In this document: positions 34,883 through 45,460 of the stretch, piece after piece
Layout: every line of letters starts with the position of its first letter
Position numbering within the stretch: position 1 is the first letter of the stretch
Source of the DNA: Symsagittifera roscoffensis
Lineage: Eukaryota; Xenacoelomorpha; Acoela; Convolutidae
DNA: 64,000 nt
Direction of reading: 5' to 3'
Assembly: GCF_963678635.1 (NCBI RefSeq)
Contig: NC_087068.1
Span: 48,131,724 to 48,195,723 of the forward strand
Program-made: the position numbers and the translations under genes
The notes under the pieces: generated by a model
Databases searched by the model: none
Told to the model about the DNA's origin: nothing
The model's input: only the letters and a program-made list of their open reading frames with translations

Positions 34883-35249
34883 ATACATGTAAAACCAATA
34901 GAATTGTTAAAACGCTGTTTCGAGCTATCTCCAATGATTTTACAGCAATTTTTTTCTGGAACTTAAAATTAGTTTAGGTGCCATTTAGAAAAGTTCTATC
35001 ATCAGTTTCTGTCCGTATATAGTAAACACAGTAAAACCTCCGTGATTTTCTGTAGTACGAGCGTCTCAAAATTATTGATGATCAATAATCAGGAAAAACA
35101 TTTATTTGCTTTAATTCTGAGCTTTTTGTCGATTTCTGAATGCGCTACAAGAACTAGTTATTAACAAGTTAAGGAGTTTTTGTGCCGACCACTCACAAGC
35201 GAAAGAAACTACAGCGTACAACGGCGATTTTCTGACGCATTCGCAAAAT
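34883..35249. other. Unassigned AT-rich spacer
   Basis: Spacer between two MITEs; nothing recognised. Confidence 0.5.
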
Positions 35250-35533
35250 GGCATTCTCAGGGGCGGATCTAGGATTTTCTCGAGGGGGAGGGCGGATTTT
35301 CAGCTCTACCAAAGCACTAAAAAACGCCTGTTTTGGCTGCCACCCCCTTCTGAATCCGCCCCTGGCTATAATTACAAAATTACAGTTTCATTCTAGGGTC
35401 CGCCACTAAAAATGGATATCTCAAAATAGTACATAGGGGGGACGCTTTGGGTCGGCAGGGGGTCGAATCCCTAAGAGGGGGGGGGCGTCCGCCTCCCCCC
35501 ACGCCCCCTCCTAAATCCGCTTCTGGGTATTCT
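35250..35533. mobile_element. hAT-type MITE copy 2, rearranged
   Basis: Element 35258-35525 (268 bp) starts CAGGGGCGGATCTAGG and ends CCTAAATCCGCTTCTG. Flanked by GGCATTCT (35250-35257) and GGTATTCT (35526-35533). An internal end-like sequence, GAATCCGCCCCTG at 35352-35364, shows that two element parts were joined inside one pair of outer ends. Confidence 0.83.
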
Positions 35534-35638
35534 ACATAACAAATCATCAACACTGAATAATTGATTGAAATCAGTTTTCAGTGTTGCTTAATTGTCAAAA
35601 AATTGAATAGTTTTTGGTAGCAAAATATTGAAAACACA

Positions 35639-36086
35639 ATTTTGGACAGGGGCGGATTTAGGGGGGAGGGGGCGGGGGGGTGGACGCTTCTCTCCCTCAG
35701 GGATTCGACCCCCTGCCGACCCAAAGGGTCCCCCCTTTGATACTTTTTAAGAAATCCATTTTTTGCCGACCGACCCTAAAATTTTTCTAAAGGCGCCTTC
35801 AGCGCCAATATATACTAACTTTGAGGGGGAGCGCGCGCCAAAAAAAATGCGATTTTCTTGTCAAAATTTTTCAAAAAGTGCCTAAAAACGGCTTTTTTGA
35901 CCTGTTTTTTCAAAAATTTGCCTGCGGCGCTGAAAATTTGGCAAAAACAGGGACCTTTTAGTGCTTTACAAGAGCTCGGAAAATCAATTTGGTCGACCTA
36001 AAAAAAAAGGTCGTCAAAATTTTCGAAAAATTTTTGAAAATCCGCCCCCTCCTCAAAAAAATCCTAGATCCGCACCTAATTTTGGA
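35639..36086. mobile_element. hAT-type MITE copy 3 with perfect 8-bp duplication
   Basis: Element 35647-36078 (432 bp), beginning CAGGGGCGGATTTAGG and ending CCTAGATCCGCACCTA. ATTTTGGA flanks it perfectly at 35639-35646 and 36079-36086. It lies in the same orientation as copy 1 and shares the 'ggattcgaccccctgccgac' and 'gccgaccgaccctaaaat' blocks. Confidence 0.92.
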
Positions 36087-37455
36087 CAATGACAAATGTC
36101 AAGTTTGAAAGTTTGAGTCGTACGAAAACAATATGACCAATTAACTTGCCTCTAATTATTTTAAAAGGGTTGCGTTAGTGGGAAATTCACCTGATTTGCC
36201 AGATTTTGCCATACATTGAAATTAAGTTGCTAAACACTTTGAATTACAGGTGAAAAGCAAACCGAAAAGTTACAATCATAGTTGAAAAATACCAGCAATG
36301 TAAATGCAACTGAAAAAAATATCAAACATAACCAGGGCACCGCCGATATCAATTAGGATTTAGATAACCTTTTAAGATTTTAATCGGCTGTTAATAAATT
36401 TTTGTATTTATTTCAGCTTTTGTTCATGACACAAAAAAATCACGCGTTGTCGCTGGGAAAAAAATCAAAGCATAAAATTCTAAATCAAATCCTAGTTCTT
36501 CCCCTTATTGAGCAGCACAAGATAAAAGGTAATGTTTAATTGAATTGTTTTCAGAAAGAAAAATTTTCCAGCTTCAAAGAAGAGGAAACGAAATAATTTA
36601 AAAATTCTTCAAAGTGAAAAGTGCCGATCGGGATTTTAACTGCAAAAAATGAACAACACAGGAAAACTCCTTCTCGAAATATTAATTTGATGTTAATTTG
36701 TGACACTTTTTGTAAAATGACGTTTCTATTACTAACTGTGATCAGAATATGATTTATATTGCTAGAAAAACATTTTTTTAACGCTTTGGTTAAACGGCAA
36801 AGACGTAGTACAAAACATAAGACTTGCTCCCGAATATGTTTCAATTCAGATTAGAACTCAATATTTAAATTTAATCGAAATTCATTGATAAGATTCTATC
36901 AGACATCAAAATCTATAAATTGAGCAAAACCTAGCTTGGACAATTTAGAACCGCAACAAAAAACTGTTCGAGCAAGCGATACTTTTTTTCATTGTGAAAC
37001 TTCGCACCACATCCCACGCTCTATATCAGTAATAAGTAATTTAGTTCCTTAAAGGGGTGTATATTGAACACCGCGCTAAACGAGGCTTTTGAATTTTACC
37101 TACAACTAACAAATAGCAACTTGGAGGATCTTTACTTTGTCTTTTTTTTTTCAAACAAAAGTCTTTCAGTTTTATAAATCTTATGCGACGCCAATAATTT
37201 CATATGATCTAATTGAGTATGATTGTACGTCAAAAACTCATTCATGAAAAATTCTTCTCGCACAGAAAAAAGTTTGCTACGAAAGTTTGATTATACTTGT
37301 ATCGTTTTTGATGAACACAAAATTAATAGTGTTTTTGAATTTTTCCTAAGTCAGATTTTTAAAGAAATATTTGACATACAGCAAAAAAAAATATCTAAAT
37401 TATTTGTAAGATGTCGTCAATAACTCGTGATTGCTCAACACGGTCAAAAACTGGA
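36087..37455. other. Unassigned AT-rich stretch
   Basis: No supported gene. 36551-36844 minus is an open frame of 97 codons with no motif. Confidence 0.45.
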
Positions 37456-37555
37456 GTCATTTTGCCAATAAACTAGCATGTTTACAGAAAAATGGCTAAT
37501 GCTGTTTAAGCTAACAAAAGGTTATGTTATTGCGCAGAAAAACAATTTACTTTTT

Positions 37556-37600
37556 ACCACTTTAAAAATTGCAAATATTTTCCGCAATTTTTAAAGTGGT
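37556..37600. repeat. Perfect 17-bp inverted repeat inside the duplication
   Basis: ACCACTTTAAAAATTGC and its exact reverse complement around an 11-nt loop. In copy 2 (about 39110-39154) the arms have diverged. It sits just 3' of the minus-strand open frame 37846-37604, where a terminator-like hairpin could lie, but that is only position. Confidence 0.75.
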
Positions 37601-37603
37601 ATA

Positions 37604-37846
37604 TTAAAGAGACAATTGGAGCTTCTTTGAGCTGTTGTTTTCTAATGAACCAAAGGTTTTTACAAATCCTTCCTCATTTAAAGGAAACAGACAAGGGGTG
37701 CACCTAGATGGTACTGTATACTTTCCCTGACGCACTGAACTTATTACTAATTTGTAATTTGTACCTGCGTCTGAATTAAACTCTTTTTCTGAACATACAA
37801 CAATTCTGGACAAAAATGATGCAAGTAACACCGTTTGTTTAGACAC
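37604..37846 (-). CDS. Small conserved-in-duplicate ORF (80 codons)
   Basis: Reads LSRIVVCSEKEFNSDAGTNY and VPSRCTPCLFPLNEEGFVKT. The second copy (39370-39161) keeps the frame and stop with a few substitutions but has lost the start region by deletion. The protein is not recognised. It may be an exon fragment or a chance frame; retention in both copies is only weak support because the copies are not very old. Confidence 0.3.
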   Translation of the reverse strand: MSKQTVLLASFLSRIVVCSEKEFNSDAGTNYKLVISSVRQGKYTVPSRCTPCLFPLNEEGFVKTFGSLENNSSKKLQLSL

Positions 37847-38039
37847 AAAAAGCTACAAGCTACCATTGTTTCAAATGGCTTTAGTCACAAACAAACTTGC
37901 ATATCGCGGATATGCTTGAGAAAAAACTATTAAAACGCAAAGAAATCTCAGGGTTGGAGCATAGAGAAATGAACCCACGTTAAACAGCATGATCATGCAA
38001 AAATTTGGGAACAGGGGATGAAACCATAGCTAAGAACCA

Positions 38040-38288
38040 GTGAAGAAAATTGCGGAAACAACATCAACCAATTTCACTTCTCAACTTGCCATGCTTAGGG
38101 CAAATTTTAATCACAATGCGCAAAAGAGAGGCGCAAATAAGAAGCGCAAAACTAAGGATCTCAAAGGTTTAAAAAACATCGCAAACTACCAATACACAAA
38201 AACCCAGAAGGAGCAGGAAAACGCAGAAGAAAAAAGCCATGAAACGGACTCTGTGACATGCGCTGAGTTTATCTCACATTTAGGATGA
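38040..38288 (+). CDS. Small Lys-rich ORF, kept in both duplicates
   Basis: Hydrophilic, Lys/Gln/Glu-rich frame (AQKRGANKKRKTKDLKGLKN, then EKSHETDSVTCAEFISHLG). The second copy is at 39591-39788. Differences between the copies leave the frame open and the stop in place. A cluster of basic residues resembles a nuclear localisation signal. No family recognised. Confidence 0.3.
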   Translation: MKKIAETTSTNFTSQLAMLRANFNHNAQKRGANKKRKTKDLKGLKNIANYQYTKTQKEQENAEEKSHETDSVTCAEFISHLG

Positions 38289-39005
38289 AACTAAACCCAT
38301 AAACTCACGGAAGAAAAAATCAGGAACTGAAAAAAATCTTGACGCTCACTCCATTACGATAAATACTGAAAGAGAACCAAATCTGGCAAGATCCAATTGG
38401 AAGAAAAAACCAATGCATTGAAATTTTAGCAATCTTGCATGCATTAAAAGAGAGATAAACAAAATTGGAAATCACGAAAAATACCCAATTTACCCAAACT
38501 AATGCAAAATACAACCAGAATCCGCAAATTGTCAGCGGACTCCGTAACTGTAGGCAGTTTCCGCTGGCATATTGAGTTATTCGGCTTGTTCATAGTGTTG
38601 GTCATTTTGCGGATTCTGCCTGCGTTTTGCGGACTTCGCTTACACTTTGCGGACTCCGCTTAAAGTTGCCGATTTCGGGACAGCGTAATTTTACTATGCT
38701 CATTTAGTATGAATTGTTCGTGGTTTCCACAAACTGATCCGGATTCGGCAAACCTTGCTGAGGGCTTTGAATGTTAGGTTGCGGATTTCAAAAAAGTTGC
38801 TTGTGTTTGGAGCAATTTTGAGCGATACAGTAATATAGCTATTTGTTCGTGGAATCTAAAATTGAAAGAATATAAAAAAGCAATTACACGACGAGTCTGT
38901 TTTTGGCCAATTGCGGAATCTGTTTACAATTCACAAGCTGCACAGTTTGGCATCCAAATTTGAACAAGAATGTCTAGACCGATAACACAAAAAGATGAAA
39001 TTGAA

Positions 39006-40512
39006 GTCATTTTACTAGTAAACTAGCATATTTACAGAAAAATGGCTAGTGCGGTTTCTGTTAAGCTATCAGAAGGTTATATAACTGCCCAGAAAAACAA
39101 TTTACTCTTTACCACTTAAAAAAAATTGCAAATTATTTTCGCAGTTTTTAAAGTGGTATATTAAAGAAACAATTGGAGCTTCTTTGAGCTGTTGTTCTCT
39201 AATGAGCCAAAGGTTTTTACAAATCCTTCCTCATTTAAAGGAAACCGACAAGGGGTGCACCTAGATGGTACTGGATACTTTCCCTGACGCACTGAACTTA
39301 TTACTAATTTGTAGTTTGTACCTGCGTCTGAATTAAACTCTTTTTCTGAACATACAACAATTCTGGACAAAAATGATGCACAAACAAACTTTCATATCGC
39401 GGATATGCTTGAGAAAAAACTAATAGAAAGCAAAGAAATCTCAGGGTTGGAGCATAGAGAAATGAACCCACGTTAAACAGCTTGATCATGCAAAAATTTG
39501 GGAACGGGGGATGAAACCATACCTAAGAACCAGTGAAGAAAAGTTTAAAATGCGGAAACAACATCAAACAATTTCACTTCTCAACTTGCCATGCTTAGGA
39601 CAAATTTTACTCACAATGCGCAAAAGAGAGGTGCAAATAAGAAGCGCAAAACTAAAGATCTCATAGGTTTTAAAAACATCGCAAACTACCAATACACAAA
39701 AGCGCAGAAGGAGCAGGAAAACGCAGAAGAAAAAAGCCATGAAACTGACTCTGTGACATGCGCTGAGTTTATATCACATTTAGGATGAAACTAAACCCAT
39801 AAACTCACGGAAGAAAAAACCAGGAACTGAAAAAAATCTTGACGCTCACTCCATTACGGTAAATACTGAAAAAGAACCAATTCTGGCAAGATCCAATTGG
39901 AAGAAAAAAACCAATGCATTGAAATTTTAGCAATCTTGCATGCATTAAAAGAGAGATAAACAAAATTGAAAATCATGAAAATTACCCAATTTACCCAAAC
40001 TAATGCAAAATACAACCAGATTCCGCAAATTGTAAGCGGACTCCGTAACTGTAGGCAGTTTTCGCTGGCATTTTGAGTTATTCGGCTTGTTCATCGTGTT
40101 GGTCATTTTGCGGATTCCGCTTGCGTTTTGCGGACTTCGCTTACACTTTGCGGACTCCTTGTTCGTGCGGACTCCTTGTTCGTTTACACTTTGCGGACTC
40201 CTTGTATGACTTGTTCGTGCTTTCCACAAACTGATCCGTATTCGGCAAACCTTGCTGAGGGCTTTCAATATTAAGTTGCGGATTCCAAAAAAGTTGCTTG
40301 TTTTTGGAGCAATTTTGAGCGATACAGTAATATAGCTATTTGTTCGTGGAATCCAAAATTGCAAAGAATATAAAAAAGCAATGAAGCGAATTACGCGACG
40401 AGTCTGTTTTTGGCCAGTTGCGGATTCTGCTTACAATTCACAAGCTGCACAGTTTGGCATCAAAGTTTGAACAAGAATGTCTAGACCGATAACACAAAAA
40501 GATGAAATTGAA
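39006..40512. repeat. 1.55-kb tandem duplication, second copy
   Basis: Homologous to 37456-39005, ending with the same GATGAAATTGAA. It carries a deletion where the minus-strand frame begins and an expanded TGCGGACTCCTTGTTCG row at about 40145-40220. Contains frames 39161-39370 (minus) and 39591-39788 (plus) as copies of those in the first unit. Confidence 0.9.
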
Positions 40513-40594
40513 AAAGGCACAAATCTCAGAAAAAGAGTATAAAACAATTAAGCAACAGAAAAAATATACAGCTTTAACAAAATTGTAAGTTTGA

Positions 40595-41010
40595 CATACA
40601 GGCAGGGGCGGATATAGTGGGGGAAGGAGTCGATTTTGTAATGGTTTCAAAATTTTGTCGACCATTTTTTAGATAGAGAAATTTGATTTTCTGAGCTCTC
40701 CCAAGGAACTAAAACGACCTCGTTTTGAACACATTTTTGCGGTGAAAACGAAACAGATCAAAAGACTCGTTTTTACTTAGCTTATGAAAAAGTTTGGCCA
40801 AATCATTGCGTGCGTTTTTTTAGGCGCAGCCTACACGTCAAAGTTAGTATAAATTGGCGTTGAGGCGCCTTTAGGAAAGTTTTAGGGTCAATCAGTCAAA
40901 AATGGAGATTTCAAAATAGTACCAAATGGACAAGCTTTGGGTAGTCAGGGGTCGAACTCCTGAGGAAGGAACGTCCTACCCGCCCCCCTAAATCCTGCCC
41001 TGCATATGGG
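40595..41010. mobile_element. hAT-type MITE copy 4
   Basis: Element 40603-41002 (400 bp), starting CAGGGGCGGATATAGTGG and ending CCTAAATCCTGCCCTG. Flanked by CATACAGG (40595-40602) and CATATGGG (41003-41010), 8 bp with two mismatches. Its order of blocks is the reverse of copies 1 and 3. Confidence 0.82.
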
Positions 41011-41038
41011 ACTTGCTAGCGCATCCCCCGGGTAGAAC

Positions 41039-41270
41039 TTTTTGAATCAAATTGTCCCTGAAAAGAGGCTGTACGATTGGTCCACTAAGTATCATGTAAA
41101 AAAATGTACTCAATGGCGCCCATTAAAGTTTTCAAAAGTAGTGGCTGATCGTCCTTTCCATGCCAAATCAGGAACTAAAAATTTCCCTCGGGGTTCCGAT
41201 CCATGGATCATCGCTGTCAAGAAGGAGCTCCCTGACCACTATACTTTCCTCACTGAGAGATTGCTGTGAA
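41039..41270 (+). CDS. Exon-like open stretch ending in a stop, unrecognised
   Basis: Plus-strand frame with balanced codons ends at TGA 41268-41270. It reads EKRLYDWSTKYHVKKCTQWR, then PLKFSKVVADRPFHAKSGTK, then PRGSDPWIIAVKKELPDHYT. Composition and GC content differ from random AT-rich frames here and suggest a true terminal exon of a spliced gene. It has no ATG at the right place and I do not recognise the family. It could belong to the same gene as the exons at 31.2-31.55 kb, which are on the same strand, but that is a guess. Confidence 0.45.
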
Positions 41271-41871
41271 ACGCTCACTAATAGGCTAAAATGGCCAAAA
41301 GAGCGCTGTAATACTTTGATGCTGAAATTTTAACGCGCATTTTTTATGCGTGGCGAATTGTCCCTTCACAAAATCGTTACAAATTCAATGGAGACAGGCT
41401 AATTTGTTTTTTGTTCCATGCACGATTCTTAATTTTTAGTTTAAAGTTCATAGTTTGTCATTATTTCATTAACCAAAAAATGTTTGAGACCAGTTTATGG
41501 TCAGTCGTAGCATTCAGGGTTTTGCTTTGAAATGAGCAGTCTTGTTCTTGTTATGTGTATTAATTTTTTTCGTAGGTTGCAAGCACTAGAAACAAATGTG
41601 CGTTTTGATAAACATTATAAAATTACAAACAATGTGCAGTGCTTTATAGAATCAAGCAACAAGAAGCTACACAACTCTAATTTTTTATTCTTCTGGCTAA
41701 GATCTTCAAAAGTTTGATAATTTAAGAAAAATCCCAATACTTTTAGAAATCTTTTTTTTTAGCTCGATAGCAAGAATATAAAAAGCTGCTCTAAAAAGAC
41801 AGCCCGTATAAAAAATTGCTCAGGCCGTAATCTTGTAGATCAAAGTTACAGAACTTATTGGCTGTTTGTAA
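41271..41871 (+). other. Unassigned, with one Helentron-like 3'-end scrap
   Basis: 41501-41545 matches the 3' end of the family ('tcagtcgtagcattcaggg' then 'gagcagtcttgtt'). The rest is AT-rich with no supported gene. Confidence 0.5.
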
Positions 41872-42399
41872 TTGTTCCGACTTTCGATACGAAATTAACG
41901 GAATATTTGTGCTCGGGGTGGGTTTTTTTTTCTTCAGACAAATTTCGACTTTTTAACTAACCATTTTTGACGGAAGTTTTTTATATCATTCAAAAGCTAT
42001 TGTTGTCCTGAGCTTAAATTTGAAAAGAAATTTCACCTGTGATCAATTTTTGTAAAGTTATGAGGGTTTAAAGATTGCCATTTTGGCCATTTTGACCAAT
42101 TTGGGACAATTAACGCGCGATATAATTCGCGCTATTAACGCGTAAGCGGAGATTTAATCCGTCTTAGAAATCATTCCAAATTGGTTGTAAGAAGCTTAAT
42201 GCCATAATTGATTTGTTACAAGGAGCTAAATAAATTGTTTTGTACTTTATATGGCGTGTGGGGGGATGATTTTTATAGAAAATTTTTCAAATTTCAGATT
42301 TTTTTTTCCATTTTTTTTTCATTTAATTTTTTTATGTTGTTTATGTTATTACTGCAGTCGGAACTTTCAGGGCTTTGCCCTGATACGAGTAGTCTTGTT
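41872..42399 (+). mobile_element. Helentron-like element, copy C
   Basis: Starts TTGTTCCGACTTTCGATACG and ends TGATACGAGTAGTCTTGTT. It contains the conserved central block 'caatttgggacaattaacgc', 'gcgcgatataattcgcgc', 'acgcgtaagcggagattta' and 'ttccaaattggtt', and the near-3' 'tatggcgtgtggggggatga'. Complete but without coding sequence. Confidence 0.82.
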
Positions 42400-42812
42400 T
42401 TTATTAGTATTAGACCCTTAAAAATAGCACACCGTTTTTGAAAAGTGTTTACATTTTTATCATCTTATTAATTGAGTTTACTTATAACCAATAAGCCCAA
42501 GTAAATAGAATCCTAAGGATTCAGGTATTTTTTCATTTTGGTTGCAATCACTTCAGGCAGCCTAAAAAAATTTCTTCGTTTTTTCAGCTGTATAAAAAAT
42601 CGGTGTATTAGAATTGTTAGAGGAATTTTTTTAATTGTTTTGCACATATGATTTCCTAAACTTTATTATATGTGTTAATGTTTCTGTGCTGCACAATTAT
42701 GAAAAAATTTATGCTATGCTTACTGCCTATTCCTTCCATTTCTAAAGTTTGCCAAAATCATGAGTTTTAAAAATCTAAAAAACATTTAATATCCAGCAGA
42801 CATTAACAAAAA

Positions 42813-43105
42813 AACAAGACTGCTCGTATCAGGGCGAAGCTTTGAATGTTCCGACTGCCTTTTAAATGTTATAGAGCAGTGATAAACTAAAAAAAATAAA
42901 TGTAATAGAATAAAATCTAAAAAAAATTTCTTAAATTTGAAAATTTTCATTGAAAATCATCCCCCCACACGCCATATAAAGTACAAAAGGATAAATTTCG
43001 CTTCTTGTAAGAAATCAATTATGGCGAATAAGCTTCGTTCAACCAATGTGGAACGATTTCAATGACAGGTTAAATCTCCGCTTACGCGTTAAAATTTGGG
43101 CCAAA
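42813..43105 (-). mobile_element. Helentron-like element, truncated reverse copy D
   Basis: AACAAGACTGCTCGTATCAG at 42813 is the reverse of the family 3' end; it continues through 'catccccccacacgccatat' and 'aaatctccgcttacgcgtta', then stops. The 5' half is missing. Confidence 0.75.
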
Positions 43106-43517
43106 AGGTCGTAAATGAAATTTTGTTTTAATTTTAGAACTATACATTCAAATTACTTTCTTCAAAAAAAGATCCAACAACACTGCTTCAGAAATCCGAA
43201 TGTGGCAACTGTCTGCGGTAATTTTTTGTAAATCCAATTTTTTTAATTAAAAAAATCGATTGAAAACAAGGATAGCCGGTTACTCTGCAAGTAGCGCCGA
43301 ATGTTCTGACCAGTCTTAAAAATAGTCCAAAAATAATTTCTCAAATTGGTGTTTTTTTTTCTGCATGTTAAAAAACTACAAAAACTACCTTCAAGTGAGC
43401 AAAACTAAATTTCCACGGCTTAAATTAAGCTTAAGTAATAAGCGATTGCATTTACAAACTACCGTACTAAATAGCTCGAAAGTAGACTAAAAGTAAAAAA
43501 CTTCAAACCGATTTTTC
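43106..43517. other. Unassigned AT-rich stretch
   Basis: Lies where the 3' LTR of the minus-strand Gypsy element at 43.5-50.8 kb would be expected. No match to sequence beyond 50.8 kb was seen, so an LTR is not supported. Confidence 0.4.
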
Positions 43518-44064
43518 TCAACACTGTGGAAAATTGGATCCAGAAGTTGAACTTGCAAGGATAGTCTGTATCGGAGTCTGGCTGGCTCGTCCCGTTGAGG
43601 TAGACCTTTGAGAAGACCAGATAAGAGTGGTTTCGGCGACTAATGTATGTTTCGACGGTAAATCAACTAGCGGCGTTAAAAAGTCTGAAAGTGAGTTGTA
43701 AGTAAAATTAACCCTCGGGGGAAAATGTGATTCTTTCTCTAACGTAATCAATTCCGTGACCGCATCCTTTTTTTCAAGAACTTTGTCGATATATTTTCGT
43801 TCACCGAAGAATTGGGAGGGGCACAATCCTACGAGGCCTGGACGGTCTTGGTTGAAAATCCACCGGGGAGAGATTTCCAGGAGTACTTTTCAATTGTATG
43901 CGATTATTTTTTGAGCCAGCTCTGAGCACAGATTTTGGAAAGTCTGAGCCTAGAGGATATCCTGCGGGTCCAGTTTGGTGTGAGGGCGATAAGAGTGTAG
44001 GAACGTCACCTGTAACAGTTATCTCATGGTTAGATCCTGACCCGACTTCCTGACTGAAAGGCAT
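43518..44064 (-). pseudogene. Gypsy post-integrase tail
   Basis: Frames 44064-43801 and 43826-43518 overlap. They read DFQPRPSRPRRIVP then PSQFFGERKYIDKVLEKK, the basic 'RRS/RRxxxP-x-xF-x-GE' style end typical of Gypsy Pol proteins, then YNSLSDFLTPLVDLPSKHT. A frameshift lies between the two. Confidence 0.6.
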
Positions 44065-44949
44065 GTAATGATTCGATACATCATCGAAAGAGTCCTCGAT
44101 TATCCCGTCCCGTGACTTTGGGTTTAGAGAGGAAGAGGAACCATGAGAGTTTCCTTTGAAGTGCCCTGCTTGATCTGGGTGGGATCTCTCCCGATGGTCT
44201 TCTTCGGTGGTGACATTTTTCTTTTCCCTGCTAAGCTCGAAGATAGTGTTAGCCCAATGGGTGGAGGATTCACAACGATTTTCCTGGGACCGGGAAGCAG
44301 TTTTCCTTTGAACGCTTAATCGTAATTACACAAGATGTGGCCATTAACAAGCGTAATTTTGTGATTTGATTAGTCGATGTCATTATCCTTTTTCAGGTTA
44401 CAAAAGGGTTCCCCGTTTTTTCTATTAGCCGCTCTTCTATAATAATTACCTCAAGAGGCCAATTTTTTTGTACCTGCTGATTTGCAGGATCTAAGCAGCT
44501 CCGTCCAGGAAGACGATGAGTGTGTTAGGGCTAAGGGAGGATTGTCCTCTGAGTCGGTTTGCGTCTCCTTGTCGGTATCCATGTAGCCGTCTTCTGCCCC
44601 GTCGTGCAGCTCTCAATTTCTTGCCCATTGGTTTGATAAAATAGATTTTCCTTTATCTCAATGGTTATCAGAGGAAATCAAGTTTTTCTATCTGGAATTA
44701 GCGGTTTATTTAAAATGTTTTTCGGAGGGGAAACAAACGATCGAAAGTTGCTTTGTATTTTCAAATTTGTGATTCCAAATGACTTTTCCGATCGAAGAAT
44801 TCAAGGAAATTTTTTGGTAATTCGAAAGAAATGGCCAAGGCCAATAAATTAGATTTTACAGTTTATACAAGTTTTTCCACAAACCCATTAGATCTATGAT
44901 CTCCGACTGTACAATAAAAGATTTCGATGTTGAATTTTTCACAAAAACC

Positions 44950-45165
44950 TTAAAAATCGCGGGATAAAAAACAGGGCCCATAGTCGACTCTAATCTTTCT
45001 TGGAATTCCATGAAGATGACAGTGATCATTTAAAAAGGTAAGGAAGGAAATTGAGGTTGTGTTGTTGACTACTTTTGCCGACGGAAATTTTGTGAAACGG
45101 ACGATGCAGAGAAAAGTGTATTTTTTAGTTTCACAAAAAGCGTCCAACAATCCTACGAAGTCCAA
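44950..45165 (-). pseudogene. Gypsy integrase core (duplicate 1)
   Basis: Reads MDFVGLLDAFCETKKYTFLC (first catalytic Asp in DFVG), then GIPRKIRVDYGPCFLSRDF, with the second Asp in RVDYG. The part with the catalytic Glu is lost beyond a stop at 44950. The identical sequence is at 46601-46816. Confidence 0.85.
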
Positions 45166-45172
45166 ACTTTTT

Positions 45173-45460
45173 TTACTGATTCGCGAACGACAGCGTGCGA
45201 AGCTTTGTAGTGTGATCCACTTCGAGTAAAATTTTCAGATTCTTACCGACTATCAGGCTTTGATTTCTTGTTTTCCCGTGATTTTGTATCTTCCAGAAGA
45301 TTTTGGACGACCAAATATATTCAGCTAATAACTTCATTTTAAATTCATCTGGATGTGTTTTGTGTAACAAGGAGCTGAATGTTCCCCGAATGGCTGCTGG
45401 CACGACTAGCTTATTATTCATAAACAGGAGGTCGTCTTTCACTCCGAGGTTTTTTTTCAT
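45173..45460 (-). pseudogene. Gypsy integrase zinc-binding region (duplicate 1)
   Basis: LLHKTHPDEFKMKLLAEYIW gives the two His of the H2C2 site (H-x3-H); the following HGKTRNQSLIVGKNLK has lost the Cys pair. Same at 46823-47110. A one-base frame break separates it from the core. Confidence 0.82.

Larger units (their letters stand above)
37456..39005. repeat. 1.55-kb tandem duplication, first copy
   Basis: Starts GTCATTTTGCC and ends GATGAAATTGAA; the second copy starts at 39006 with GTCATTTTACT. The copies align along almost their whole length, with a 66-bp stretch present here (about 37826-37891) and missing from copy 2. The right third is a row of TTTGCGGACT(T/C)CGCTTACA-type short repeats. 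Two small open frames persist in both copies (see separate entries). Confidence 0.9.

Noticed and set aside
34406-34892. Gly-rich open frame over the MITE
   Set aside because: It spans a MITE end, a G run and a target duplication; it is not a protein.
41021-41040. CCCGGGTAGA near the exon-like stretch as another element terminus
   Set aside because: It matches the CCCGGGT ends for only a few bases, with no arm or repeat core beside it; CCCGGG also occurs by chance in the Gypsy and BEL remnants (45760, 47410, 56648).
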